From positions 1 through 64,000 of the forward strand of contig NZ_CP098039.1 of assembly GCF_023650955.1 (NCBI RefSeq): DNA of 64,000 bases. Reading direction: 5' to 3'. Each line of letters opens with the position of its first letter. The stretch's first letter is position 1. Positions 9,577 to 19,246 of the stretch are shown here, in pieces. The DNA comes from Thermosynechococcus sp. HN-54 (GTDB lineage Bacteria > Cyanobacteriota > Cyanobacteriia > Thermosynechococcales > Thermosynechococcaceae). A program made the translations under genes and the position numbers. The notes beneath the pieces are model-generated. The model did no database searches and was not told where the DNA came from. It was given only the letters and a program-made list of their open reading frames with translations.

Positions 9577-9681
9577 AGCACGATGCTCCTTTGCGGACAC
9601 TAGTGAGCTAACTAACTTAGCTCTGACAGCCCGATCTTAAACTACCCACCTGTACATTTTCAATAATGGAGTGCTTATTGA

Positions 9682-9948
9682 ATGTCTATAAACCCCCACG
9701 TTATTGCAGTTCAGTGGCAATTACGCTGGCCAATTTACCAACGGTTGACTGAGCTAGAGGTGCCCTGTGAGTACCTTCCCTATCAACCCCTGACCGTGGA
9801 GGTCAATTCCCCCCTAGCAGCGCTGCAAGTATGGTCAGTCGTGCGGCAGATGTCTGCTGCCCGTGATACCCTAGTAGATTGGCTGGAACAGTGCTGGCAG
9901 TGCCCCTTGACCGATTTAACCGAATACCAAGATTCTGCTGAGCATTAG
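9682..9948 (+). CDS. Small conserved protein of unknown function
   Basis: An 88-residue soluble protein (MSINPHVIAVQWQLRWPIY...). It has a tryptophan-rich N-terminal strand-helix and a helical C-terminal half (AARDTLVDWLEQCW). I do not recognise the family beyond its being cyanobacterial in style. Divergent from dpsA, with 105 bp between starts. Its TAG overlaps the stop of the large surface-protein gene by four bases. Confidence 0.65.
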   Translation: MSINPHVIAVQWQLRWPIYQRLTELEVPCEYLPYQPLTVEVNSPLAALQVWSVVRQMSAARDTLVDWLEQCWQCPLTDLTEYQDSAEH

Positions 9949-12900
9949 GGGAATGTACAGCCAGCAGGAGGTGCAGCATTGAATGTGGCAGTCGTGATAT
10001 TGGTGACTGTTCCTGCGCCACTGGTGCTGATAGCCACGCCACCATTGTTCAAACTGAGGCTAGGAGCATTAACAACACGGAAGGTAACAGGAACATTCTG
10101 GGGTTGTAAGCGGAAACCCGCACCACTTGTTTGGATATTACTCAATACGTTTGCACACAGTGTTGCACTATTATCAGCCCGCAGCTCTAAACTTCGGGTG
10201 GCAGGGTTCCCTTGAGTGAGGGTGTTGTTACTGAGGGTGGCATTGAGGCGAGAAGTATTTTGAGCACGCAGTCGCACTGCTTCACCGCCAGCCGTTGTTT
10301 GGATACTGTTATTGCTCACTTCAAGTTGCAAGCCAGCATTGTTAGTGGTGTCAATTTCTATCCCGCGATCGCTGACACCAGACAGCTGATTGCCGACAAT
10401 TCTGACCCGTGCCGGTGCTGGACTAGCAGCCGTCGTCGTGAACTCAATGTCAATGCCATCATTACCACCACCAATATTTTGCATCACATTATTTTCAATG
10501 TTCAGCACCACCTGTCCCGCACTATTCGACTCTAGGGTGATGGCATCATCATTTAAGATATTGCGTATCTCATTGTTGCGAATCGTGATATTCGCACTGG
10601 GATTTGCAATTGGAGCTGCACTGCTGACGATATCAAACGTAATCCCCGCATCAGAAATACTGTCAACCACGTTGTTTTCCAAGACAGCTGTGAGGCTAGC
10701 GCCATCCCCAATGTTGAAGTCAATGCCATCACTGCCATCAGCCCCCGTACCAATGTTGCGAATCTGATTGTTCCGAACGGTAACCGTTGCACTCGCGGGA
10801 GCCGCACAGTTCGCAAACTGATTATCACTGAAGCGGTCAGGCACCGCAAAGCTATCTCCACGGCAGAGGTTGAATTCAATTCCATCCACACGATTCCCTG
10901 CCGTCAGGTTGTTTTCAGTCACGTTATTTTCGATGGTGATATTGGCATTCCCGCGGTTGTTGCGGATGAAGATACTGGATTCTAGATTGGTATCTGTTGC
11001 CGTTTGCCCAACATTACGCACAGTATTACCGCGAATAATGACGTTTCCAAGGGCGTTGTCTAGACCAATTCCCTCACCAATGCCACCATTGACAGTGTTA
11101 TTTTCAATCGTTGCGTTGGTACTTTCAGTGAGGCTGATGCCACGGCGGTTAAAGGCAGGGGCAGCCGTACTGGTAATTGTAACGGTGTTATTGCGGATGA
11201 CTGGCGATTGGACATTCTGTAAGACAATACCTGCGGCATTTGTTACGGTGATCGTATTATTGTTGACTTGAGGAGTTAACACAGAGTTATTTTGACCACG
11301 TAAGCGAATTGCTTCACCTGTATTCGTTAACGTATTGTCGCTGATTTCAATCTCTAGACGAGCATTGTTACTTGTATCGACTTCAATCCCGCGATCGCTG
11401 ACACCAGACAGCTGATTGCCGACAATTCTGACCCGTGCCGGTGCTGGACTAGCAGCCGTCGTCGTGAACTCAATGTCAATGCCATCATTACCACCACCAA
11501 TATTTTGCATCACATTATTTTCAATGTTCAGCACCACCTGTCCCGCACTATTCGACTCTAGGGTGATGGCATCATCATTTAAGATATTGCGTATCTCATT
11601 GTTGCGAATCGTGATATTCGCACTGGGATTTGCAATTGGAGCTGCACTGCTGACGATATCAAACGTAATCCCCGCATCAGAAATACTGTCAACCACGTTG
11701 TTTTCCAAGACAGCTGTGAGGCTAGCGCCATCCCCAATGTTGAAGTCAATGCCATCACTGCCATCAGCCCCCGTACCAATGTTGCGAATCTGATTGTTCC
11801 GAACGGTAACCGTTGCACTCGCGGGAGCCGCACAGTTCGCAAACTGATTATCACTGAAGCGGTCAGGCACCGCAAAGCTATCTCCACGGCAGAGGTTGAA
11901 TTCAATTCCATCCACACGATTCCCTGCCGTCAGGTTGTTTTCAGTCACGTTATTTTCGATGGTGATATTGGCATTCCCGCGGTTGTTGCGGATGAAGATA
12001 CTGGATTCTAGATTGGTATCTGTTGCCGTTTGCCCAACATTACGCACAGTATTACCGCGAATAATGACGTTTCCAAGGGCGTTGTCTAGACCAATTCCCT
12101 CACCAATGCCACCATTGACAGTGTTATTTTCAATCGTTGCGTTGGTACTTTCAGTGAGGCTGATGCCACGGCGGTTAAAGGCAGGGGCAGCCGTACTGGT
12201 AATTGTAACGGTGTTATTGCGGATGACTGGCGATTCAGCATTGACTAAAATGATGCCACTGCCATTGGTACTCGTAATTTGGTTATTTGTAATTTGTACA
12301 CCAGTACTATTCGTTATACTGATACCGCTTGCATTAATAGTCGTAATTTGGTTGTTGAGAATCCGGGGTGGGTTGACGTTATTACCAATAATTGCAGGCT
12401 GGCCAAGGGGCGGTGTAATATTAAAGCCATCAATTGTATTATTTCTAGCTAAAACAATAGTGGCAGCAATGGTAGGCTGTTGGTTGCTCGGTGTAAGCGC
12501 AGGGATAGTAATCGTTCCGAGTGTACTTGGAAGTTGTCGGTTCACAGTGGCTGCAAGCAGTTGAACTCCATCTTGGAGATTAATGGTGCCTTGACCTCCC
12601 GTGTTACCATCCGTGTCAGCAACACCAACCAAGACAATGTCATTTTGAGCAAGGGATAAATCATTAATACGGGCAGCACTACCAGCTCCAGTATCAACTG
12701 TAAAAACTCGATAGGGTTGACCCGTGGCAGGATTAATTGCCGCAATTTGATCCTGAACCAGTTCGTTATCAACGGTAATAAAGCTGAGACGCTCTGGGGA
12801 TTCGCCTAAACGGGCTGCGATATTTTGGCCAATTTCAGGAGCACGGCGACGACTGCCGGTCACGCCCGGAAAAGAAACCCCAATGCCAAACCAAGCCTTT

Positions 12901-13646
12901 GTACCAAAACGATCATCATTTTGCACAGTCGCACTTAAGCTCAGATATTCGATGGGGCGCATGGCTAAGCGTGCACGGACGCCAATAAAATCAGCAATAC
13001 TCTCCCCACTGTAGTAGTACAAGCCTGCATAACCCCGCAAATAGTCTTTACCGACTGGAACCAAACGGGTGCCTACTTCCACGTCAAAACCAGTCAGTGC
13101 TTCTTGGAAAAGACGATTGCGATCAAGGAGAATCTGGTTATTTTGAATGGTGCCAATAGAGCCAATTGCTTGGTTGAGGAGCACTTGCCGAGTACCTAGG
13201 GGAATATAACCGTTGATACGAACATCAACATCGCCTAAGAGTTCTAGACCAAGTCCCAGCTGGTTAAAACCAGCGTCTCCCGTATTGCGAAAGTCATAGG
13301 ATACATAGCCACCAAGGGAAAATTTTTGATTAGCTATCAGTCCACGGTAGCCCAGCATCAGATTGTAACCCAAGGCCGTATCAGGTGTGGCCATGAGAAG
13401 TTTGCCTTCAAAGAAACCAACACTAGCACCCGTCTGCTGAAAGAAAGGAATAAATGTCTCTGCACTGAGGTAGTGGTCAAAGCCAGCGCCTTCACTGTTG
13501 AAGCGAATGGTTCCACGGGGCTGAATTCGAGGTCCTAAAATTTCCTCTGCTGAAGATTGACCAATGGCTGCATTGCTGAACCCTAAAATCACACCCAAGC
13601 CAAGTAAGCAGCTCCCTAAAAGCTTGCCCCAAGAACCCATATTCAC
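9945..13646 (-). CDS. Large surface protein: N-terminal outer-membrane barrel plus beta-helix passenger (inverse-autotransporter-like)
   Basis: 1233 residues. A signal peptide (about 1-29, LLGSCLLGLGVILGFSNAAIGQ) is followed by a predicted outer-membrane barrel to about 285, built of alternating strands such as FSLGGYVSYDF, LGLGLELLGDVDVRINGYIPLG and YLRGYAGLYYYSG. The order and wording resemble the intimin/invasin inverse-autotransporter barrel. After a linker, residues about 400-1233 are Asn/Ile-rich parallel beta-helix repeats (IRNNTVTIT, ITIENNV and many NN turns). Residues about 471-753 and 813-1095 appear identical. Expected role: surface display, adhesion or glycan contact; all inferred. 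No LysM or Ig-like domain and no sortase signal is seen. Confidence 0.85.
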   Translation of the reverse strand: MNMGSWGKLLGSCLLGLGVILGFSNAAIGQSSAEEILGPRIQPRGTIRFNSEGAGFDHYLSAETFIPFFQQTGASVGFFEGKLLMATPDTALGYNLMLGYRGLIANQKFSLGGYVSYDFRNTGDAGFNQLGLGLELLGDVDVRINGYIPLGTRQVLLNQAIGSIGTIQNNQILLDRNRLFQEALTGFDVEVGTRLVPVGKDYLRGYAGLYYYSGESIADFIGVRARLAMRPIEYLSLSATVQNDDRFGTKAWFGIGVSFPGVTGSRRRAPEIGQNIAARLGESPERLSFITVDNELVQDQIAAINPATGQPYRVFTVDTGAGSAARINDLSLAQNDIVLVGVADTDGNTGGQGTINLQDGVQLLAATVNRQLPSTLGTITIPALTPSNQQPTIAATIVLARNNTIDGFNITPPLGQPAIIGNNVNPPRILNNQITTINASGISITNSTGVQITNNQITSTNGSGIILVNAESPVIRNNTVTITSTAAPAFNRRGISLTESTNATIENNTVNGGIGEGIGLDNALGNVIIRGNTVRNVGQTATDTNLESSIFIRNNRGNANITIENNVTENNLTAGNRVDGIEFNLCRGDSFAVPDRFSDNQFANCAAPASATVTVRNNQIRNIGTGADGSDGIDFNIGDGASLTAVLENNVVDSISDAGITFDIVSSAAPIANPSANITIRNNEIRNILNDDAITLESNSAGQVVLNIENNVMQNIGGGNDGIDIEFTTTAASPAPARVRIVGNQLSGVSDRGIEVDTSNNARLEIEISDNTLTNTGEAIRLRGQNNSVLTPQVNNNTITVTNAAGIVLQNVQSPVIRNNTVTITSTAAPAFNRRGISLTESTNATIENNTVNGGIGEGIGLDNALGNVIIRGNTVRNVGQTATDTNLESSIFIRNNRGNANITIENNVTENNLTAGNRVDGIEFNLCRGDSFAVPDRFSDNQFANCAAPASATVTVRNNQIRNIGTGADGSDGIDFNIGDGASLTAVLENNVVDSISDAGITFDIVSSAAPIANPSANITIRNNEIRNILNDDAITLESNSAGQVVLNIENNVMQNIGGGNDGIDIEFTTTAASPAPARVRIVGNQLSGVSDRGIEIDTTNNAGLQLEVSNNSIQTTAGGEAVRLRAQNTSRLNATLSNNTLTQGNPATRSLELRADNSATLCANVLSNIQTSGAGFRLQPQNVPVTFRVVNAPSLSLNNGGVAISTSGAGTVTNITTATFNAAPPAGCTFP
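10361..11209 (-). repeat. Copy A of an 849-bp direct repeat inside the surface-protein gene
   Basis: Begins TCCCGCGATCGCTGACACCA and ends CTGGCGATT on the plus strand. It matches copy B 1026 bp downstream without a difference that I could find. It is exactly 283 codons long and in frame. It encodes the downstream copy in the protein (about residues 813-1095). Confidence 0.9.
11387..12235 (-). repeat. Copy B of the 849-bp direct repeat
   Basis: Same sequence as copy A, offset by 1026 bp. The 177 bp between the copies (11210-11386) and the outer flanks are related but diverged. For example, GACTTCAATCCCGCG before one copy corresponds to AATTTCTATCCCGCG before the other. It encodes about residues 471-753. 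Confidence 0.9.
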
Positions 13647-13755
13647 TCCTCAACACCCAAATTGACGGTAGCCGATGATGTGCGACTGCTTTTTATTCCT
13701 CGATAAGCGTATTGGTTTACATTTAAGGAGCGATAAAGAACTGCTTAGCTCAACG

Positions 13756-14952
13756 TTAAGGAATTAGACGCAACAGTCGGCCATTTTGGGGATCATCAGT
13801 GAGAACGTATAGGTAGCCATCAGGGCCTTGGCGCACATCCCGTACTCGCTGATCAATGGGGATGCGTCCTTGGCTTGTGACCCTGTTATTGACATTGACC
13901 CGAATTTTGCGCACATCTTGGGAGACAAGACCACCGGCAAAGAGGGCACCTTGCCACTGGGGAGCGCGATCGCCCCAATAAACTGCCAGCCCGGACGGCG
14001 CGATCGCAGGCGTCCACACCACCAGCGGATCAATCATGCCCGGACGGCGCCGCTCTGTGGTAATTTCTGCGCCCCAATACTCACGGCTGTGGGTGACCAC
14101 TGGCCAACCGTAGTTGGCACCCCGTTCAATGCGGTTTAGTTCATCCCCCCCTAGGGAGCCATGCTCCGTTGACCACACTGTTTCTGTAACTGGATCAAAG
14201 ACCAGTCCTTGAATGTTGCGATGACCATAGCTCCAGAGTTCGGGTGCTGCCGTGGGATCACCCACAAAGGGATTGTCTGCTGGAACAGTGCCATCGTCCC
14301 GCAGGCGAATAATTTTACCTAAATGACTACGGCGGTTTTGGGCTTGCTCGCGAATTAATTTACCCTCTAGTTCAATTGGGGGATTGCCGCCATCGCCAAT
14401 GGCCATGAGCAATGTGCCGTCGGAGAGCCAAGTCAAGCGGGAGCCAAAATGTTGTCCCCCACTTTTCGCTTGCGAGACTTCAAAAAGAACTGTCACGTCC
14501 TCAAGGCGATCGCCCACTAGACGCCCCCGTGCTAGGCAAGTACGATTAGTGGATACCGTGCCATGGGCATAGGTAAGATAGACCCACTGGTTTTCGGCAA
14601 AGCGAGGGTGAAGGGCGACATCCAATAAGCCCCCTTGGCCTTGGGCAAAGACCGGCGGCACCCCACGAATGGGGGCTTCCAAACGCCCTTGGTGAAATCG
14701 CCGCAACCGTCCAGGGCGCTCTGTAATCAAGGCACTGCCATCGGGTAACCAAGCCACTGCCCAAGGATGCTCCAATCCTTCGACAACGGTTTCAATGCGT
14801 ACCGCTAATGTTGGTGGTGGCTCCGATTCTAAGAGTGGTTCAGATGTTGATAAAGACAGCGGGGTATCTGACTGCGCCATCGGACTACAGCCAAGGAATA
14901 CCCCGATCGCCCCCATAAGGGAGAGTAATTTGATAAATCGATAACTAGGCAA
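13756..14952 (-). CDS. PQQ-dependent sugar dehydrogenase-like lipoprotein
   Basis: Predicted exported six-bladed beta-propeller of the soluble glucose/aldose dehydrogenase family, which oxidises sugars with PQQ. The 398-residue product has a short signal with lipobox FLGC near residue 22. Propeller motifs follow: EHPWAVAWLPDGSALITERPG, GQGGLLDVALHP, GQHFGSRLTW, YGHRNIQGLVFDP and WSTEHGSLGGDELN. The start is TTG 14952, overlapping the previous gene by 8 bp, which suggests translational coupling. No PQQ synthesis genes are in view, so cofactor and activity are family inference. Confidence 0.88.
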   Translation of the reverse strand: MPSYRFIKLLSLMGAIGVFLGCSPMAQSDTPLSLSTSEPLLESEPPPTLAVRIETVVEGLEHPWAVAWLPDGSALITERPGRLRRFHQGRLEAPIRGVPPVFAQGQGGLLDVALHPRFAENQWVYLTYAHGTVSTNRTCLARGRLVGDRLEDVTVLFEVSQAKSGGQHFGSRLTWLSDGTLLMAIGDGGNPPIELEGKLIREQAQNRRSHLGKIIRLRDDGTVPADNPFVGDPTAAPELWSYGHRNIQGLVFDPVTETVWSTEHGSLGGDELNRIERGANYGWPVVTHSREYWGAEITTERRRPGMIDPLVVWTPAIAPSGLAVYWGDRAPQWQGALFAGGLVSQDVRKIRVNVNNRVTSQGRIPIDQRVRDVRQGPDGYLYVLTDDPQNGRLLRLIP

Positions 14953-15277
14953 TGGGTGTCACATCTTCAGAACGCTCTGCACCTTCAGACTCCGGTAAGA
15001 CCACCGGCAGTTCCAAAGAGGCAGCATCAGAAGCAGGGGTCGGGGCATCAGTTTGCTGCCGCCGTTGCCAGAGGGTCACCCCCACTGCCGCTGCTGTAAT
15101 TGCACCTGCACCCAGTCCAAGGGCGATCGGCAACTTGTTGCTATCGAAGAATGAGGAATTGCTCAGACTTTGACTCAACCCCTTGGCATAAGCACAGGCT
15201 TGGGCAGAACTGGGTTGCGGCATTGCCACGAGGGTGGCAGACAGACCAACAGTCAGGGCAATGAGGGGACGCAACAT
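14945..15277 (-). CDS. Small exported, membrane-anchored protein of unknown function
   Basis: 110 residues with a signal peptide ending about AQA (residue 27), an extracytoplasmic stretch with one cysteine, a transmembrane segment (PIALGLGAGAITAAAVGVTL, about 51-70) and an acidic, Ala/Pro-rich tail. No family recognised. The 8-bp overlap with the sugar dehydrogenase start implies one transcript. It ends a short run of genes that follows sigA 15 bp downstream. Confidence 0.65.
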   Translation of the reverse strand: MLRPLIALTVGLSATLVAMPQPSSAQACAYAKGLSQSLSNSSFFDSNKLPIALGLGAGAITAAAVGVTLWQRRQQTDAPTPASDAASLELPVVLPESEGAERSEDVTPIA

Positions 15278-15292
15278 AAATGACTCGACTCC

Positions 15293-16459
15293 TTAACGAA
15301 TGTATTCTTTGAGGACACTGTTGCGGTTGGGATGGCGCAGTTTCCGCAGGGCCTTGGCCTCAATTTGGCGAATGCGCTCACGGGTGACGTTAAAGAGTTG
15401 ACCAATTTCCTCCAACGTTTTCATGCGACCATCGTCCAAGCCATACCGCAGTTTTAACACATCTCGCTCGCGGGGGCTAAGGGTGCACAATACCGTTTCT
15501 AAATCTTCGCGCAGCAGGTGCTTCGACACTTGATCTTCAGGGGTTTCACCGTCGGATTCAATGAAGTCTCCAAGACGGGAATCCTCTTCTTTACCGATGG
15601 GGGTTTCTAGGGAGATGGGGAGTTGTGCCGATTTGGCAATGAAGCGCAGTTTTTCAATCGTCATTTCCATGCGATCGGCAATTTCCTCTTCGGTGGGTTT
15701 GCGCCCCATTTCCTGTGAGAGGAGCTTGGTGGTTTTCTTAATCCGCGAAATGGTTTCGTACAGGTGCACGGGCAGACGGATGGTGCGGGATTGATCGGCA
15801 ATAGCGCGGGTAATCGCTTGGCGAATCCACCATGTAGCGTAGGTGGAAAATTTATAGCCCTTTTCGTGGTCAAATTTCTCGGCAGCGCGGATTAGCCCTA
15901 GGCTGCCCTCTTGAATCAAGTCCTGAAAAGATAGCCCCCGGTTCATGTATTTTTTGGCGATCGACACTACCAGTCGCAGGTTCGACTGCACCATTTTTTC
16001 CTTGGCTTTGCGACCGACAAAGAGACGATGGCGAAATGCCTGCACCGTCATCCCCAGTTCTTTGGCCCAAGGTTCGGGATTGCGCTCTAGTTCCTCAGGG
16101 GTACAGCCCAGTTGTTCGCACAGGCGATCGCGCACTCGCTCCATTTCTAGGAGATCGGCAATTTTACGAGCGAGTTCAATTTCCTCGTCGGCACGCAACA
16201 GGCGAATGCGGCCAATTTCTTGCAAATAGAGGCGAATTGAGTCCTCAGTGTAATGTTTTTTCTTGACCTGTGTCCGTCGTCGGCTGGCACGACCTTTTGT
16301 GGGCTTGCCGTCAAGATCATCGCTGACCTCCTCAAAGTCCTCGCTCTCCTCTTCCTCGATCTCTACCGCATCAAGGCCATAGTCACTGAGTAGAGCCACC
16401 TCATCTTCAAGGGGGGCTGTTGCGGGGTCGTAAACGTCAAGTACATTCGCTTGGGTCAT
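15293..16459 (-). CDS. sigA: Principal RNA polymerase sigma-70 factor (SigA/RpoD)
   Basis: Directs RNA polymerase to housekeeping promoters. ATG 16459 gives 388 residues ([12 protein letters not shown]). An in-frame ATG at 16549 would add 30 residues that lack family character. An acidic N-terminus is followed by region 1.2 ([15 protein letters not shown]), regions 2.1-2.4 including [16 protein letters not shown] and [12 protein letters not shown], region 3, and region 4.2 ([20 protein letters not shown]). The complete region 1.2 and exact core sequences mark the group 1 sigma rather than a SigB-E paralogue. The genes downstream (15277 to 13756) may be read through from it. Confidence 0.95.
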   Translation of the reverse strand: MTQANVLDVYDPATAPLEDEVALLSDYGLDAVEIEEEESEDFEEVSDDLDGKPTKGRASRRRTQVKKKHYTEDSIRLYLQEIGRIRLLRADEEIELARKIADLLEMERVRDRLCEQLGCTPEELERNPEPWAKELGMTVQAFRHRLFVGRKAKEKMVQSNLRLVVSIAKKYMNRGLSFQDLIQEGSLGLIRAAEKFDHEKGYKFSTYATWWIRQAITRAIADQSRTIRLPVHLYETISRIKKTTKLLSQEMGRKPTEEEIADRMEMTIEKLRFIAKSAQLPISLETPIGKEEDSRLGDFIESDGETPEDQVSKHLLREDLETVLCTLSPRERDVLKLRYGLDDGRMKTLEEIGQLFNVTRERIRQIEAKALRKLRHPNRNSVLKEYIR

Positions 16460-16935
16460 GCCGTTGTCCTCGTAAAATCTCCCTAAAAGTGTATTGTCAG
16501 TGTGTTGTCGGCAACCGTTGCCTTCGGTGACGCTAGAATCGTCAGCCACATTTCAATCATGGAATGCAGCTAAGGAAAGCGGTTGGACGGGGGAATAGAC
16601 TCTAGATTCCACATCCTCAGGAGCTCTGCCGCTGGATCATCTTGAAAAATTTCCTGTGTGACCCACGGGGTCAGGGAGCAGGCAGTAGGGAGCGGTTGAG
16701 ACTGTGCAGGAATCTTTTGACTAATTTTAACTAAAACCTCATTGATTGTAGCCTTTCTAACAGAAATCGCCCACAGCAAAGGGATAAATTTTTCGGAAAT
16801 TCAGGGCTAGCGATCGCTTGCGTCAACAACCGCTAACAAATTCTAATTTACTGTTCTCAGATAAAATTTCTATCCCTGCTGAGGGAAATTTCTTGCTTCT
16901 AGCCTAGCTAATTTATGCCCGTTTCGCCGCACCCG
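16460..16935. other. Gene-free spacer upstream of sigA
   Basis: Holds the sigA leader and promoter region (minus strand) and the 3' flank of the neighbouring membrane-protein gene. A 69-codon minus-strand frame (16570-16779) has no protein-like features. The segment 16800-16900 is AT-rich and contains one GCGATCGC. I cannot place a promoter with confidence. Confidence 0.5.
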
Positions 16936-17715
16936 TTACGTTTGATCACGAACGACACGAAACGCTCGAATCGTGGCTTGCAGTGCCTGAGTGCCCCTGA
17001 CATCACTGCTGTAATAGAACCGCAGGGGAATCACCCAACCATTCTGCAATTCCAGAGCCAAACGAGCTGATAATCTGCCCTTCTTACCACGGGAGAGCTG
17101 TACGACGACATCCTTGAGGTCATGCCAAGGGAAGGTTTTCTTTTCTGTTCTGAGAAGACTACTATATTGCAGCGATACCACGCCTGCACTTTTATCAAAA
17201 ACCAGCACCAGCACCTTGGCACCGATAAAGATCAGGGGTAAGCCTAGGCTCCAGCCAACAGCTAAGATCAAAAATCCCCACCAGTGGTTGTCTTCCACTA
17301 ATGTCAAAGGGGGATGTTGCGGTTGCTGCAAAAAGCGACGGATGCGTTCAGCAACGGCTTCCCGACTCTGGCGATCGCGGGTAAATTCACCAAAGGCAAT
17401 GGAACCCCCGGTGGTTTGTAGATGCACCTGATAGACACGGTAGCGTCGTCCGCGACTAGAGCGCCACTGCTCGATAATGCCCACTTGGAGCCGATTCAGG
17501 GGAATGTGGGTGATCTGTACCCCCGTTGCCCCAGATCGCACCCAGCGACAGCGACTATCAATAACGCGAACCTCATGGCGGCACACCAGCTCATAGCGGA
17601 CTGCAAACCAAATCGGTACAGCAGCACCGACGCAGAATATCAGACCTGCCAGCCACACTCCCCAAGGGCGACTGCGCAAAATCAGTCGCTGCTGAGATTT
17701 TTCAATAATTTCCAT
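16936..17715 (-). CDS. Membrane protein with PH-like extramembrane parts, unknown function
   Basis: 259 residues. Two hydrophobic hairpins (about 18-40, and about 145-178 WGFLILAVGWSLGLPLIFIG) each precede a beta-rich segment of the kind seen in bacterial PH-like membrane proteins: ITHIPLNRLQVGIIEQW in the first, VVSLQYSSLLRTEKKTFPWHDL in the second. No catalytic motif. It begins 9 bp after sphX on the same strand, so it probably shares the sphX transcript. A link to phosphate uptake is possible but unproven. Confidence 0.7.
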   Translation of the reverse strand: MEIIEKSQQRLILRSRPWGVWLAGLIFCVGAAVPIWFAVRYELVCRHEVRVIDSRCRWVRSGATGVQITHIPLNRLQVGIIEQWRSSRGRRYRVYQVHLQTTGGSIAFGEFTRDRQSREAVAERIRRFLQQPQHPPLTLVEDNHWWGFLILAVGWSLGLPLIFIGAKVLVLVFDKSAGVVSLQYSSLLRTEKKTFPWHDLKDVVVQLSRGKKGRLSARLALELQNGWVIPLRFYYSSDVRGTQALQATIRAFRVVRDQT

Positions 17716-17724
17716 GCCCCTATT

Positions 17725-18774
17725 CTAGGGGGTTGGATTATTGGCATGGGCTTCTTGGAAGATCACCTGACGCCGCAGCACCTCTTCAATTGTCACATTG
17801 GGTTCAGGCACTCCCTTGAAGGCAGTCCCCACCTCTAGACGAATAAACTGAATGCCTGCCAAGCGATAGCCTTCGGGCGTAAGGGGGACATAGCCGACCT
17901 TGGGAACCACTGTCGGTGCCTGCTGGATGTAATACTCCACAAATTGCCGCAGCAGGGGCTTGTCTTGGGCATATTTGGCATTGACATAGAGGAAGAGAGG
18001 GCGCGAGAGGGGCTGATAGGTACTGTTTTGCACCGTTTCCACTGAAGGCAGAATGGCGCCTCGGTCATCACTGACCGGCACAGCCCGCACACGATTCTGA
18101 TTGGCCATGTAGTAAGCATAGGGAAGATAGCCAAGGGCATTCACATCCCCAGCAATACCCGCTACGATTTCGTTATCGTCTTCACTAGCTTTGTAGTCAG
18201 TGCGAGAGCCGCGCTGATTGCCAAGAATGGCCTCGTTGAAATAATCAAAGGTACCTGAATCTTGACCCGGTCCCCAGAGCACAATGGGTGCATTCGGAAA
18301 GTCGGGGCGTAATTGGTTCCAGCGAGTGAGTTTTTTCTCCGCCGCTTTTTCCCAAAGTTTTTTCAGCTCAGCGACAGAAATTTCCTTCAGCCAAGTATTT
18401 TGGGGATGGACGGCGATCGTCAGCGCATCAAAGGCAATGGGCAACTCAATAAAGGGGACACCATTGGCAATGCACTCATTCATTTCGGTAATGAGGATTG
18501 GGCGGGAGGCGTCACTAATATCCGTTTTGCCGCTACAAAAGGCTCGAAAACCAGCAGATGTCCCTGAAAAGGCAACAGCAATATCGGCCTCTTGACCATT
18601 GGGCGTGGTCTTAAACCCTTCCGCGATCGCCTTGGAAATCGGATAAACCGTGCTCGAGCCATCCACCCGAATCACCCTCAGCATTGGATCATTGGAGGCG
18701 GCCTCTGTTGCACAGCCCACAAGGGTGATGGCCACAAGGGGTAAAACTCCGCGCCTCAATTCCTGAAACTTCAT
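17725..18774 (-). CDS. sphX: SphX-like phosphate-binding lipoprotein
   Basis: Substrate-binding protein of the PstS superfamily, 349 residues. The signal peptide has lipobox LVGC (Cys about 21). Phosphate-site style loops are DGSSTVYPIS, FSGTSAGFRAFCSGKTDISDASRP and GPGQDSGTFDYF, the last placing Ser/Thr/Arg/Asp near the anion as in PstS. In cyanobacteria SphX is a low-phosphate-induced protein working with Pst. Here it lies beside pstSCAB on the opposite strand. The spacer between them now contains an insertion element. Confidence 0.88.
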   Translation of the reverse strand: MKFQELRRGVLPLVAITLVGCATEAASNDPMLRVIRVDGSSTVYPISKAIAEGFKTTPNGQEADIAVAFSGTSAGFRAFCSGKTDISDASRPILITEMNECIANGVPFIELPIAFDALTIAVHPQNTWLKEISVAELKKLWEKAAEKKLTRWNQLRPDFPNAPIVLWGPGQDSGTFDYFNEAILGNQRGSRTDYKASEDDNEIVAGIAGDVNALGYLPYAYYMANQNRVRAVPVSDDRGAILPSVETVQNSTYQPLSRPLFLYVNAKYAQDKPLLRQFVEYYIQQAPTVVPKVGYVPLTPEGYRLAGIQFIRLEVGTAFKGVPEPNVTIEEVLRRQVIFQEAHANNPTP

Positions 18775-18804
18775 AACTCAAGCCTCACTCTAAAAATGAC
18801 AGGT

Positions 18805-18810
18805 ATTGTA
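18805..18810 (-). promoter_or_regulatory. Possible -10 element of sphX
   Basis: TACAAT on the minus strand, about 30 bp before the sphX ATG. A -35 element and a convincing Pho box are not apparent on this strand, only a repeated CTAATT. Weak call. Confidence 0.3.
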
Positions 18811-19246
18811 TCAATTAGAAAATTAGTAGATTCAACTATTTTTCCACTAAAAAAATCACTAAAAACAATGAAAAAACGCTCTATTCATGCTTCAAAAATG
18901 CTTCAAAGATGAGTTGATGATATAAATCCCTCTAAATTAAATTTAGTAGCTTCAATTCAAAAAGTTGAGAATTAATCAAATATTATCTTAAAGAACTTTG
19001 TTAGCTCTTCTCCCCAAGGAAAGTATTGCTGAGAATACATCAGAAAACTAACCCTAGAGCTAATTTTAGGCTGCTTTTGGTCTGGGTGGCCTAGAGATTA
19101 AGAAAATTTTTATAAATTGCTTCCTTGAAAGTATTCCTCACTACACTTGACAACAAATTAAGCTTAGACTATCCTACCCAAGCTTTGGTTCGGAGCGATA
19201 GGCGCTGCAAAACAATAAAAAAACTTAATTAACAGATAGAGTCGTT
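18811..19246. other. AT-rich spacer between sphX and the Pho-box promoter
   Basis: About 430 bp with no credible reading frame and a base composition far richer in A+T than the surrounding genes. It contains short repeats (CTTCAAAAATG/CTTCAAAGATG) and a palindromic TAAATTAAATTTA. It may hold upstream regulatory sequence for sphX. Nothing specific is assigned. Confidence 0.5.

Noticed and set aside
8995-9603. Long plus-strand frame opposite dpsA
   Set aside because: It lies antisense to a clearly homologous Dps gene with the correct active-site residues and has no family character.
10390-12564. Repeated plus-strand frames of 125-222 codons
   Set aside because: They are antisense to the beta-helix protein and duplicated only because the coding repeat is duplicated.
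16570-16779. 69-codon minus-strand frame upstream of sigA
   Set aside because: No ribosome site or protein-like pattern; kept as spacer.
18775-18960. Pho box for sphX close to its start
   Set aside because: Only weak CTAATT repeats are seen on that strand; none matches the CTTAACCT pattern well enough.
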